A DNA stretch of 64,000 nt, taken from positions 186,001 through 250,000 of the forward strand of contig NZ_JAATIT010000002.1 of NCBI RefSeq assembly GCF_011926545.1, written 5' to 3'. This document shows, piece after piece, positions 1 through 8,496 of the stretch. Position numbers and translations under genes: made by a program. Under the pieces are notes generated by a model, which had not been told where the DNA came from, searched no databases, and was given only the letters and a program-made list of their open reading frames with translations. The first letter of the stretch is position 1; every line of letters starts with the position of its first letter. Source of the DNA: Sphingopyxis italica. GTDB taxonomy: Bacteria > Pseudomonadota > Alphaproteobacteria > Sphingomonadales > Sphingomonadaceae.

Positions 1-3000
1 ACAGGCTGACGCTCTCGACGATGCGTTCGCTGTGCAGCCGGTCGCGCGTTTCAATGATGATCCGCTCGCTGTTCGGCAAGATGTCCTTGGCGCCGAGCTG
101 GTACGGGCCAGTCAGGCCATTGCCCTGAATCTCGTCACGGCGGAAGCGATAGGGGGTGTCGGCGACAAAGGCGGTCGCGGCGAGGTTGCGCCCGCGATAC
201 TCGGCCTTACCGCCGTTGAGTGCGCGCTGGTAGCGGGCGAGTTCGGGTTCCGAGATGCCGGTCTCGATATCGCCGAACATCGCATAGAATTGCGGGCGTT
301 CGAGGCGCAGGTAGAGCTTGCGGACCGAGGCGGCGTCGTAGCGCGTCTCGTTGCGGTCGGCGTAGATGGTGTAATAGGCACGCGGATCGATCACGCCGCC
401 GAACCGGGCGTCGTCCTTGTCCTTGTCGCTGTCATAGGCGAGCGTCATCAGCCATTTTCCGCGCACGCGGCCCTTGGCATAGAGCGCGAGGCGCGCATCG
501 GCGTTGAGATCGTCGAGCGTTTCGGCCACCGGCTCCATCCGGTCGCCCAGCATATTATAGCCAAGCGTGCCGGCGGCAAAGCCGACGACGGTCCACGGGC
601 GATCGCCCGGATCGAGCCAGGTTTCGATCGTTTGCTTGCGCACCACCTTGTCGTCGCGGAAGGTGAATTCCATCGCGAGCGTGCCCGACGCCGTGGTCGG
701 TTCGAGTTCGATAGTGGCGATGCCGTCGTCGCCATCGATCTTCCACACCGGCTGCGCGCGCTCGAGGCCCGCAAGTTGGCGCGCCTGCTGCGCATCGGCT
801 TCGACCGCGGGATAATAAGGGGCAGGGACGCTGAAATCGCCCGTCAGCCCGGCGCGGATCGGCTTGCCGTCGCGGTCGGTCAGGCGCACCGCGATCACCG
901 GGCGCGTGACGCCATCGGCGACCAGAATCGACTTTTCGCGGATCAGCGACGCGCGCATCGGGGTGATCGAATAATGGACGTCCCGCTCTAGCGTTTTGAT
1001 CGTGGCGCCATTCGCATCCTTCACCTCGGCGACGAGGCGGTTTTCGCCTTCGCGAATTTCGAGCCCGCGCCACAGGCTGACCGCGACGCCGCCGTCGGGC
1101 GACTTGCTCACGCCTTCGAAGGTCAGTGCGTCGGCGGGCTTGCCGTTGACACGAAGCGAGACAGTCTGGCCGGGGGCGTGCTTCACGGCCGCCCGGATCG
1201 CCTTGGCACGCGGGTTATGGTCGATGTCGGGGAAGAGCCAGCCGATGCCCGGTTCCTGTCCCGCGAGCCAGTCGCGGCCGGTGCCGGCGGCTTCGGGATC
1301 GGACAGCACCTTCCGCGCTTCGACCGCGACGAGGTTCGGCGCCGCGCGCGGTGCGCTTGCGACGGCGCGGAAATCGGCGCGCTTCAGCGCACCACCGCGG
1401 CCTTCGACGAAGCGCGAGATCGCGCTGCCCGCGCTCTGCGTCGAACGCGCGCAGTCGATCGCTTCGCGGTCGAGTGGCAGCGTCGAAGGATCGATCTGCA
1501 CGACATGCAGGCCCGGCCGCACGCCCTCGAAATGATAGCGGCCATCCTCGTCGGTGACGGTGTAGCTGCCGTCCTGCAGCATCACGCGGATGCCCATGAT
1601 ACCGTCCGCCTTGCCCGGATCGACGCTGCAACCGCCATCGACGATGCGGCCGATGATGGTCATGCGATCACCGAGCTGGTCGCGTTTGATCGCAATCGTC
1701 GCTTCGGCGATGTTGCTCGTCGACCCGCGGTTATCGGTCGCGCTCGCACGGTTGAGCGCATTGCCCGGCTGCGCCGACACGATCACTTCGGCCAGATAGG
1801 TGAGGAGAACCGAGCGCGCCGCCGCGATGCCGGGCAGGGTGACCGCGAATTCCCGGCCGTTGGATTGGACGGCGGCGTCGACGCGCACGCCATCGACACG
1901 CACCGTATCGGCGCGAAGGCGCATACCGGCGGGCAGCAGATCGCGCACGGTCACTGCGCCGGTGCCCCGGCGTGTGTCACGGTTTGCGACCTCGATACGA
2001 TACTGGATCACGTCGCCAGGCACCGCGACCTGCGTCGAGGTCGTCTTGCGCAGGACCAGCGGCAGCCCGGGCTGGTCGACCGGAATGTCGACGCGCACGG
2101 GAGCGGGGCTGTTCAGCGTGAAGGGGCTGCCATAGCTCGCGCCGGTGATCTCGAACGGCTGGCCGTCGTCGGGGCGACGGAGGCCCGCGAGGTCGGCCGC
2201 GCTCGATTTCGACGGCGCGGTATAGGGCGCGGGCGGCACGACGATCAGTCGATAGGTTCCCGGCGCGAGGAAGGGAAAGCGATAATCGCCCGGCGGGAAG
2301 TTGTACGTCGTTCCGCCCGCATCGGTGACGCTCTGGCCGGTGACGACGCTCGACGGATAGGCCGAGACACCATCGTCGCCGAACACCTGCGCGGGTTGGC
2401 CGGTCGCGGCGTCGACGATCGTGACGCGGCTGCCGGGCACGGGGGCGCCGTCGCCACTATCGAACACGATGCCGAACGGATCGACAAGGAAGTTGATCGT
2501 CGCGAGCGCGACGAGGCTGGCGTTTGCCTGGTCGGTGACGCGTAGCGTCAGCGGGGCCCCCGGATTGACCGACAGGCGGCAATCGCCCTGCGTCACGGCA
2601 GGCGGAACGCCGATCGTATTGATGATGCCGACGAATTCGCCGCTGTCGTTGGCGGTCTCGGTCAGTATAATCTGCTCGCGGTCGCCGTTTTCGAGTTCGA
2701 GGGCGACGGTCAGCGTGTCACGCTGCTGCGGATCGGCGTTGGCCGATGCGAGCGTGACCCCGACGACGAGAGCTTCGCCGGCGCGGAAATTGTCGGTGCT
2801 TTGCAGCGAGGCCGGAGCGGTCGAGATGCCTTCATACACGCCGCCGAGCGGGATCGTGCTGCTAGCGCTGCGCGTCGCCGCGCGGGTGCAGCCCGTCGGT
2901 GCCAGCGCGACCGATTTGTCGCCGCCGCCGTTTATCAGGCGATAGGTTGCGATCACCGGCGCCGCCGCCGGACGCGGCGTGACGGTCACATCGACGCGGT

Positions 3001-3148
3001 TCGACAGCGCCTGACCGGGTTGCCCGTCGTGCGTCCACTGCGCCGAAGCGGTGTTCGTGATAACCTGCGCGCGCGCCGTCGGTATCGCGGGCATTGCTGC
3101 CGCGACCAGAGCGGTCACGAGGCCGGAAAAGGTCATGCGGAATGCCAT
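1..3148 (-). CDS. Large DUF11 / SdrD-B-like surface protein with outer-membrane-barrel-like C-terminal half (3' end outside window)
   Basis: The reading frame is open from the ATG to the window edge (about 1049 codons), so the C-terminus is missing. A signal peptide covers residues 1-27, ending TARA. Then come a beta-rich region with the repeated NTASAQW-type start, a carboxypeptidase-regulatory-like segment (about 230-260), a DUF11 domain (about 365-470, with DVIQYRIEVANRD), an SdrD-B/Cna-B-like fold (about 503-560, with TDEDGRYHFEGV), and from about 845 a region of alternating strands that resembles the barrel part of proteobacterial DUF11 outer-membrane proteins (KLYLRLERPQFYAMFGD, NSERIIIETRDR). 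It is the last and largest of four co-directional secreted genes. I infer an outer-membrane or surface protein; the function is unknown. Confidence 0.8.
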   Translation of the reverse strand, partial: MAFRMTFSGLVTALVAAAMPAIPTARAQVITNTASAQWTHDGQPGQALSNRVDVTVTPRPAAAPVIATYRLINGGGDKSVALAPTGCTRAATRSASSTIPLGGVYEGISTAPASLQSTDNFRAGEALVVGVTLASANADPQQRDTLTVALELENGDREQIILTETANDSGEFVGIINTIGVPPAVTQGDCRLSVNPGAPLTLRVTDQANASLVALATINFLVDPFGIVFDSGDGAPVPGSRVTIVDAATGQPAQVFGDDGVSAYPSSVVTGQSVTDAGGTTYNFPPGDYRFPFLAPGTYRLIVVPPAPYTAPSKSSAADLAGLRRPDDGQPFEITGASYGSPFTLNSPAPVRVDIPVDQPGLPLVLRKTTSTQVAVPGDVIQYRIEVANRDTRRGTGAVTVRDLLPAGMRLRADTVRVDGVRVDAAVQSNGREFAVTLPGIAAARSVLLTYLAEVIVSAQPGNALNRASATDNRGSTSNIAEATIAIKRDQLGDRMTIIGRIVDGGCSVDPGKADGIMGIRVMLQDGSYTVTDEDGRYHFEGVRPGLHVVQIDPSTLPLDREAIDCARSTQSAGSAISRFVEGRGGALKRADFRAVASAPRAAPNLVAVEARKVLSDPEAAGTGRDWLAGQEPGIGWLFPDIDHNPRAKAIRAAVKHAPGQTVSLRVNGKPADALTFEGVSKSPDGGVAVSLWRGLEIREGENRLVAEVKDANGATIKTLERDVHYSITPMRASLIREKSILVADGVTRPVIAVRLTDRDGKPIRAGLTGDFSVPAPYYPAVEADAQQARQLAGLERAQPVWKIDGDDGIATIELEPTTASGTLAMEFTFRDDKVVRKQTIETWLDPGDRPWTVVGFAAGTLGYNMLGDRMEPVAETLDDLNADARLALYAKGRVRGKWLMTLAYDSDKDKDDARFGGVIDPRAYYTIYADRNETRYDAASVRKLYLRLERPQFYAMFGDIETGISEPELARYQRALNGGKAEYRGRNLAATAFVADTPYRFRRDEIQGNGLTGPYQLGAKDILPNSERIIIETRDRLHSERIVESVSL

Positions 3149-3216
3149 GCAAGCCCCGAAGGGAACCGCGGACGCCGGTTTACGCCGGAACGCCCGCTGC
3201 CCCGTTCGTCACTCGA

Positions 3217-4284
3217 TCAGTTGACGGTCGCGCGGAAAACGAGCGTGCTGGCGGTGCCCGCGGCGATCGAGGCGATCGTGCCCGACACGTTCGGCGCCGC
3301 GTAACCGCCGCCCGCCGCGCCGTTGAAATCGCATGTCCCGCCGGTGACGGTGCCGCCCAGCAGGATCGAACCCGCATTGAACGTCAGCTGGCCCGGAACC
3401 GGGTCGGTGATCACCACCGACGTCGCCGCGGCGCTGCCGCTATTGGCGACCGCGATGCAATATTCGATAACCGCGCCCGGGATCAGTTTCGGATTGCTCG
3501 TCGCGTTGACGGGGTCCGAGATGATGCGGCTGGTCTTGGTGACCGCCAATGTCGCCGTCTGCACCGTGTAATCGTCATTGTCGCTGTGCGACCCGTCGCG
3601 CGCCGCATCGCCGGCGGCGCCGGCCGTGACGTCGGCGAAGACCGTGTCCTTGCCGGCGGTGTTCGCGCCGGTGGTTTCGGTGATCGCTCCGCCCTGGGTG
3701 CCGATCAGGCCCCCTTCGCGCGCCGTGGCGCGTAGCGCCACCCCGGCGACCGCATTGTTCGCGAGGCCCGCCGGAATATCGGCAACGACGAACAGGCGGA
3801 CCGCCGTATCGACGACGAGTTCGTCGATATAGCCCGTGATCATCGTATCGCCCGCGTCCCAGCCGCCGATCGTGCCCGATGAGCTATTGTCGCGATAGAT
3901 GCGGACGTTATTGGCGTTGAAGCTGTCGGTGCCGCCGTGCGATGCGGTGCCGCCGGCAATTTGTGTCGCCGTCAGCGCGAAGTCGAGCGTCTCGTTCGAC
4001 ATGTTGGTCAACTGGAAGGTCGTGACGGCATTCGCCTGTCCGGGTACGACGGGCGTCGTGAGATCGGCGACTTCCTCGACGAGCAGGTTGATCTTGCGGT
4101 CGACGGTGAAATTATTCGACGCCGACTGCTGGCCCTGCGCGACGCCACCGACCTGATAGTCGACGGTGGCGGTATTGGTGATCGTGGTGCCCGCGGTCGT
4201 GCCAGCGGCAAAGGCCGGCGCGGCGGCGACGCTCGAAAGCGCCGTCAGACCGATGGCACCCATATAAGTCAGCTTGCTGGTCAT
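3217..4284 (-). CDS. Secreted DUF11-domain protein
   Basis: The protein has 355 residues. A classical signal peptide (residues 1-27, ending AFAA) is followed by the motif GTTITNTATVDYQVGG, the typical start of these proteins. A C-terminal DUF11 repeat (about 245-355) contains VTKTSR, PGAVIEYCIAVANSGSA and a closing VFRATVN strand. There are no membrane segments after the signal peptide and no sorting signal. It lies 68 bases upstream of the giant DUF11 gene and downstream of two similar genes, so it is probably part of one operon. It resembles the 333-residue protein encoded at 4836-5837 in organisation, which suggests an old duplication. The function is unknown; secretion is inferred from the signal peptide. 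Confidence 0.85.
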   Translation of the reverse strand: MTSKLTYMGAIGLTALSSVAAAPAFAAGTTAGTTITNTATVDYQVGGVAQGQQSASNNFTVDRKINLLVEEVADLTTPVVPGQANAVTTFQLTNMSNETLDFALTATQIAGGTASHGGTDSFNANNVRIYRDNSSSGTIGGWDAGDTMITGYIDELVVDTAVRLFVVADIPAGLANNAVAGVALRATAREGGLIGTQGGAITETTGANTAGKDTVFADVTAGAAGDAARDGSHSDNDDYTVQTATLAVTKTSRIISDPVNATSNPKLIPGAVIEYCIAVANSGSAAATSVVITDPVPGQLTFNAGSILLGGTVTGGTCDFNGAAGGGYAAPNVSGTIASIAAGTASTLVFRATVN

Positions 4285-4359
4285 AGCTGAGCTCCTGGGC
4301 TTTATGTGGCCGCCGTTTCCCCACCGCTGGCGACCGTCAAGCGGTTTTATTTCACTTCG

Positions 4360-4824
4360 TTATTTGACAACTCCCCGAAACATGAGCTTGCCCGTGCCGC
4401 CGACCGGGATCGGATTCTGGAAAGCCCAGCGAATGTGTGTCACGTCGGCGGGCTGCGCCGCGCGGCGCGTGCCGCCCTCCATCGGAACGCTGAGGTCGGA
4501 AAGCAGTCCCCACTGCTTGCCGCCGTCGATCGAGACGAATGGCCGCGTATCGCCCGCGTCCGCGAAGCGAACCGCCGAAGGCATCGGGTTGGTGATCACG
4601 AATTTGTCGGCCGGCTGCGCGCCGGCGTTGCGATAGTTGAGCACGAAGACGAGCCGGTCGCCGGGAACGACGACCTTCGGTTCTTCGAGCAATATGCGTT
4701 GCTTGCCCTCGGCGTCGGTCAAGACGCGCTCGACGAACACATGATTGTCGAGCGCGACCTGGTTCGCGGCGAACGCCGGACCGGGTATCAGCGCGGCGAG
4801 CAGAAGGAAAAGGACGGTGCGCAT
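4360..4824 (-). CDS. Small secreted beta-rich protein of the DUF11 cluster
   Basis: The protein has 154 residues with a signal peptide at about 1-20 (VLFLLLAALIPGPAFAA). The mature part looks like a single DUF11-like fold: VVPGDRLVFVLNYRNAGAQPAD, then VITNPMPSAVRF, and an ending VGGTGKLMFRGVVK that parallels the closing strands of its neighbours. The frame is open far upstream, but I chose the ATG that has GGAG six bases before it. The upstream gene stops only twelve bases before this start, so translation is probably coupled. It may be an assembly partner or minor component of the larger DUF11 proteins; that is inference. Confidence 0.8.
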   Translation of the reverse strand: MRTVLFLLLAALIPGPAFAANQVALDNHVFVERVLTDAEGKQRILLEEPKVVVPGDRLVFVLNYRNAGAQPADKFVITNPMPSAVRFADAGDTRPFVSIDGGKQWGLLSDLSVPMEGGTRRAAQPADVTHIRWAFQNPIPVGGTGKLMFRGVVK

Positions 4825-4835
4825 GGGCATCTCCA

Positions 4836-5837
4836 TCAATCGATCGTGGTGCGGAAGGTGACGGTGCGGGTCTGGCCGCCGGCAACGGTGCCAAGCGCGA
4901 CATTGATCCGCGTGCCGTTGTAATTGCCCGCGTCGGCATCGGCGGCGTCGGTGAGCGCGCTGCCGCCGAGCGTGATCGAGCCCGGGGCGTAACTGGTGTC
5001 CGCCGGAATATCGTCGGTGATCGCAAGGCCGCCGACCGAACCGCTGCCCGCGACGGTGGCGACGATCGTGTAGGTGATCGTCGCACCCGGGATCGGGTCG
5101 GCGGTGCTCAGCGAATTGGTCACGACGGCCGATTTGACGAGCGTCACGGTCGCGGCCGAGACGACGAAAGTGCCCGCATCCTGCCCGTCGGCGCCGGTCG
5201 AGCCGACGACCGCGTCGCCGCCGCCTTCGCCTTGTCCCGCAAAGCTGTCGCCGGGGTCGCCGGTCCCGGTCTTCGCCGCCGCAACGAGGCTGACGATGCC
5301 GCGATTCCCGTCGGCGACGCTTCCCGGTGTCGTTGCGAGAACGAAGACGGTGACGCCTTGATCGGGGTTGAGCGACGGATCGTTGGCGCCCGGGGTATAA
5401 AGCGTGTCGGTGCCGGCGTCGAAGAGGCCGTCGCCATTGTCGAGATAGATTTGGGTGACGACGGGGTCGTAATTGTCGCCGCCGGCGTTGGCTATCGTCG
5501 TCAGGCCAAAAGCCTCGACGCCGTTGCCGTTGTTCGTGACCGAGAAGGTCAGCACCTGCGAAGTCGCGCCGGGCGTCGTCGGGACGTCGCCCGGGTTGCT
5601 CGAATCGACGGTGACGTCGAGCAGTTCGTCGACGAGCAAATCGACGCGGTTCGAATCGACTGTCGTCGTGCCGGCGCCGGTATCGAAGCTCGCGCTCGCC
5701 GTGTTGCTGATGGTGGATCCGGCGCGCGTGCCGGCGGCTTCGGCCTGCATCGGCAGCGCGAGCGCGGCGAGCAAGGCAATGGTCGAACAAGAGGGAAGAA
5801 GCCGATGCTTCGCGCCCCCCACAGGCGCTATCATCAT
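4836..5837 (-). CDS. Secreted DUF11-domain protein, first gene of the cluster
   Basis: The protein has 333 residues. The signal peptide spans about 1-35 (IALLAALALPMQAEAA); the mature protein begins with GSTISNTASASFDTGAG, matching the 355-residue neighbour. A C-terminal DUF11 repeat contains VTLVKSAVV, PGATITYTIVATVAGSGS and a final TVTFRTTID. Acidic, Gly/Asp-rich stretches in the middle (NGDGLFDAGTD) look like calcium-type turns, though no full calcium repeat is present. The start was chosen from a tandem GTG-ATG-ATG because GGAG lies eight bases before the first ATG. It heads a minus-strand run of four secreted genes and is divergent from the AI-2E transporter gene. The function is unknown. 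Confidence 0.85.
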   Translation of the reverse strand: MMIAPVGGAKHRLLPSCSTIALLAALALPMQAEAAGTRAGSTISNTASASFDTGAGTTTVDSNRVDLLVDELLDVTVDSSNPGDVPTTPGATSQVLTFSVTNNGNGVEAFGLTTIANAGGDNYDPVVTQIYLDNGDGLFDAGTDTLYTPGANDPSLNPDQGVTVFVLATTPGSVADGNRGIVSLVAAAKTGTGDPGDSFAGQGEGGGDAVVGSTGADGQDAGTFVVSAATVTLVKSAVVTNSLSTADPIPGATITYTIVATVAGSGSVGGLAITDDIPADTSYAPGSITLGGSALTDAADADAGNYNGTRINVALGTVAGGQTRTVTFRTTID

Positions 5838-6032
5838 CACTTTGACTCCGAATAGGTTGGTCCTTGGAGCCGTCTCTCGTGGATAAAGGGTAATTTCTGG
5901 TTAAAATGCAGGTAGAAGAGCGCGTTTTGCTCCAAATGGGGACAGACCCCGACTTTGCTCCGCGCGAAACGGGGCGGCTGGCGCGGCAAGTAAAGCGCGC
6001 GTAAGGTGAGGCGGTTAACAAGGAGAAGCGGG

Positions 6033-7232
6033 GTGGCGGAGGACCGGGGCAGCAAGGATGTGCGTCCGCCGCGCGTCAATCCGCTGCACCAGATCGAGAT
6101 CGACGATTTTCGCCGCGATCGGCTGCTTGCCGCGCTCGCGCTGATCCTCGGCGCCGCCTTTTGCCTCGGTCTGCCCTTTGCTCTGCAAGCCGGCGCCGAA
6201 TTCTTCCTGCCGCTCACCGCTGCGATCGTTATCGCGATCGCGCTCGTGCCGCTGCTCGAATGGCTCGAACGTCGCGGCCTGCCTTCGGCGCTCGCGGCGT
6301 TCTTTGCGCTCGTGACCTTTCTCGCGATCATCAACGCGGCGCTCGCGATCATCGTCGTGCCGGCGACGGGCTGGTTCGCGCGCATTCCCGAATCGATCCC
6401 GCGCATCCAGAGCAATCTGGCGCCGCTCATCGACTTTTATTCGACGCTGCAACGCTTCGTCGACCGCACGCTGATGTCGGTAGCGAGCGGGACCGAAGCG
6501 ACCGCGCAGGCCGTCGCCGCGACCGCTCCGACATCGGTGGTCGACTATTTCATCACGTCGGCGCCCTCGGCGGCGATCCAGCTGTTCTTTGCGGTGCTCG
6601 TCATCTTCTTCTTTCTCGCAGGCTGGACGCGGCTGCGCAAAGGCACGATTCGCCGGCGCGGCAGCTTCGACGGGGCGATGCAGACCGCGCGCGTGATCCA
6701 GAATGTCGTCGACGCGACCGCCGACTATCTGGCGACGATCACGATGATCAACGCCATTCTCGGGCTCTCGGTCGCGCTGCTGCTGTGGGCGCTCGGCATG
6801 CCGTCGCCCTTCATGTGGGGCGGGATCGTCAGCATCTGCAATTTCGTGCCCTATCTGGGGCCGATCGTCGCTGCGGTGCTGCTGGGGCTGGGCGGCCTGA
6901 TGACCTTCGACGCGGTCGGGCTCGCGCTGCTGCCCGCGCTGATCTTCATCGGCGTGCATCTGGTCGAGGCGAATCTGATCACGCCTCTGGTGCTCGGCAA
7001 GCGGCTCACGATCAATCCGCTGCTCATTCTCGTGTCGCTGAGCTTCTGGGGATGGGTTTGGGGAACGCCGGGGGCGCTGCTCGCGGTTCCCTTGCTGCTG
7101 ATCTTGCAGACCGTGCTCGCGTCGACCGGAACGCCCGATCTCGCGGGTTTCCTGTTCGAGCATGGCACGCTGACCACCACCGATGAGGTGCGCGACCGAT
7201 TAAATCGCACGCAGGATGAAAGCGACGGTTGA
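6033..7232 (+). CDS. AI-2E family transporter (PerM-like permease)
   Basis: A polytopic inner-membrane protein of 399 residues with the hydrophobic pattern of the AI-2E/PerM family: paired helices near the N-terminus (ALALILGAAFCLGLPF, LTAAIVIAIALVPLLEW), a soluble middle section, and a C-terminal block of helices containing WGGIVSICNFVPYLGP and PLLILVSLSFWGW, the family's conserved segment. I chose the GTG preceded by AAGGAG at seven bases over a GTG nine codons upstream. Members have been linked to autoinducer export, ion or osmolyte transport; the substrate here cannot be told. It is a single gene, divergent from the DUF11 cluster. Confidence 0.9.
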   Translation: MAEDRGSKDVRPPRVNPLHQIEIDDFRRDRLLAALALILGAAFCLGLPFALQAGAEFFLPLTAAIVIAIALVPLLEWLERRGLPSALAAFFALVTFLAIINAALAIIVVPATGWFARIPESIPRIQSNLAPLIDFYSTLQRFVDRTLMSVASGTEATAQAVAATAPTSVVDYFITSAPSAAIQLFFAVLVIFFFLAGWTRLRKGTIRRRGSFDGAMQTARVIQNVVDATADYLATITMINAILGLSVALLLWALGMPSPFMWGGIVSICNFVPYLGPIVAAVLLGLGGLMTFDAVGLALLPALIFIGVHLVEANLITPLVLGKRLTINPLLILVSLSFWGWVWGTPGALLAVPLLLILQTVLASTGTPDLAGFLFEHGTLTTTDEVRDRLNRTQDESDG

Positions 7233-7275
7233 CAGGCCGGGGCGGGCGCCATATTGGCGCGGCTCCCAAGCGCAC

Positions 7276-7352
7276 GCGGGTGTAGCTCAGTTGGTTAGAG
7301 TGCCGGCCTGTCACGCCGGAGGTCGCGGGTTCGAGCCCCGTCACTCGCGCCA
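7276..7352 (+). tRNA. tRNA-Asp (GTC)
   Basis: A 77-base cloverleaf with encoded CCA. The acceptor stem GCGGGTG pairs with CACTCGC (one G-U), the anticodon stem CCGGC/GCCGG encloses loop CTGTCAC with anticodon GTC at 7310-7312, and the T-loop is TTCGAGC. The discriminator base is G, as expected for tRNA-Asp. Confidence 0.97.
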
Positions 7353-7418
7353 TTCCTCGTCTTTTCGGACGGAATGGTCACCGCAGCTTGGGATTTTCCA
7401 TCACTGGAAATCATGGAT

Positions 7419-7443
7419 TGGCGCCGCTCTTTAGCGGCGCCAA
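7419..7443 (-). terminator. Strong hairpin over the DUF2842 stop codon
   Basis: An 11-base-pair perfect stem (TTGGCGCCGCT / AGCGGCGCCAA) with a four-base loop spans the stop codon of the DUF2842 gene. No clear T-tract follows, so it may be a terminator-like structure or an mRNA 3'-end stabiliser for the minus-strand operon. Confidence 0.45.
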
Positions 7444-7676
7444 GTCCCCAGTTCCATCCAGCGCAGCAGCGGCTTCAGCGGCGCGATCCACACGATCCCC
7501 GCCACGAGATAGAAAACCGCCTGCACCAGCACCGGCCAGGTGCCGACCCATGGCGAAAGGCTGGCGACGATCGCGGTCCAGCCGCCGATCAGCGCGAGGA
7601 TCAGGAACATGCCCGCGGGCTTGCGCCAGCTCGGTTGGGGATTGCCGTTGAACCGATCTTGGCTGTCCTGATTCAC
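7431..7676 (-). CDS. DUF2842 domain-containing small membrane protein
   Basis: An 81-residue protein with two membrane helices (MFLILALIGGWTAIVASL and VLVQAVFYLVAGIVWIA) and the DUF2842 ending PLKPLLRWMELG. This family is a short alphaproteobacterial inner-membrane protein of unknown role. I chose a GTG start that overlaps the stop codon of the cyclo-ligase gene (GTGA) and has GGAG seven bases before it; an ATG 15 bases upstream is also in frame but lacks a good ribosome site. The overlap implies coupled translation with the upstream folate gene. Confidence 0.85.
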   Translation of the reverse strand: MNQDSQDRFNGNPQPSWRKPAGMFLILALIGGWTAIVASLSPWVGTWPVLVQAVFYLVAGIVWIAPLKPLLRWMELGTWRR

Positions 7677-8266
7677 AAACGATCTCCGCAAAGGATGAAT
7701 TCTTGTTCGGTCAAAATCGCGTCGAGCGCGATGTCGGTCGATTCGCGCGGGGTAGCGTCGATTTCCTGTACCGACCAGCCGATACCGATGCGCAGCGCGC
7801 CGGAATGCGCAGCGAAATAGCGGTCATAGTGCCCGCCGCCCTGGCCGATGCGGCCGCCCTTGCGGTCGAACCCGACGAGCGGGCAGAAAATGATGTCGGG
7901 TGTCACCAGAGCTGCATGATCTGCCGGCTGCTGCGTGCTCCAAGGCCCTTTTTCCAACGGCTCGCCCGGTCGCCAGCGACGAAAGTCCATCGCGTCGATG
8001 CGCGCGGCATGGTGGGGCAGGGCGAGCGCGCCCGCCTCGGCCACGCCGGCGAACATCGGCAGGATATCGGGCTCGTCGCCCCACGCGACATAGGCTCCGA
8101 CGACGGCATGACCGGCGAGCCGCTCGGAAAGCGGCGCGGGCAGGGCGCGGAAAGCGGCCAGTTGCGCCATGCCGTCGAGATTGGCGGCGAAATGCTTGCG
8201 CCGAAAGCGCAGTTTCTCGCGCAATCTCTGCTTTTGTTGGACCAGATCGGCGGACAAGTCGGTCAT
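7673..8266 (-). CDS. ygfA: 5-formyltetrahydrofolate cyclo-ligase
   Basis: The 197-residue cytoplasmic enzyme converts 5-formyl-THF to 5,10-methenyl-THF with ATP. Visible features are the basic N-terminal region (LREKLRFRRKHF), which contributes to ATP binding in this family, and the C-terminal signature GGRIGQGGGHYDRYF. Length and order of motifs are normal. It follows zapA on the same strand with a structured, 6S-RNA-like spacer between, an arrangement conserved in many Proteobacteria, where 6S RNA and ygfA are often co-transcribed. Confidence 0.93.
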   Translation of the reverse strand: MTDLSADLVQQKQRLREKLRFRRKHFAANLDGMAQLAAFRALPAPLSERLAGHAVVGAYVAWGDEPDILPMFAGVAEAGALALPHHAARIDAMDFRRWRPGEPLEKGPWSTQQPADHAALVTPDIIFCPLVGFDRKGGRIGQGGGHYDRYFAAHSGALRIGIGWSVQEIDATPRESTDIALDAILTEQEFILCGDRL

Positions 8267-8298
8267 CGCCTCCTCTGGGCTCTGGACATCCGCGGGTC

Positions 8299-8464
8299 GG
8301 TTGGCGGGACCGCCGAGGTCGTTTGCTGGAAAGTCCTCTGACGCCAGTAACGTCAGGTGGGGACCATGTACGTCGGACCAGGGTCCGGGCAGGGACAGCC
8401 CCCTAGGATGATGTATCGCCTCAGGGATTTTCGCAAAAGCTCGTGCCGGGCAGTACCCGCCACC
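8299..8464 (-). ncRNA. ssrS: Candidate 6S RNA
   Basis: The spacer between zapA and ygfA has no reading frame but strong structure. The proposed 5' segment GGTGGCGGG can pair with the 3' segment CCCGCC-A-ACC to close a long hairpin, and internal palindromes (GGACC/GGTCC types around 8360-8400) could form the long helix around a central bubble expected for 6S. A near-consensus sigma70 promoter ends a few bases upstream. The conserved zapA-ssrS-ygfA gene order is the main argument. 6S RNA binds the RNA polymerase holoenzyme in stationary phase. The ends are estimated from the closing stem, not measured. Confidence 0.65.
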
Positions 8465-8467
8465 TTT

Positions 8468-8496
8468 TATATAGGCGCGCGGACCCGCATCCTCAA
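8468..8496 (-). promoter_or_regulatory. Near-consensus sigma70 promoter for the 6S RNA candidate
   Basis: Reading the minus strand, TTGAGG (-35, at 8491-8496) and TATATA (-10, at 8468-8473) are separated by exactly 17 bases. The predicted start lies at about 8461-8464, where the candidate 6S closing stem begins. The -35 box overlaps the zapA stop codon (8493-8495). Confidence 0.7.

Noticed and set aside
4825..6021. Upstream in-frame extension of the 154-residue DUF11-cluster gene
   Set aside because: The extension lies in another frame of a supported gene and is Arg-rich; a signal peptide and ribosome site support the short start.
7024..7353. Minus-strand frame beginning opposite tRNA-Asp with GLEPATS
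   Set aside because: This is the classic artefact of translating the reverse complement of a tRNA 3' end.
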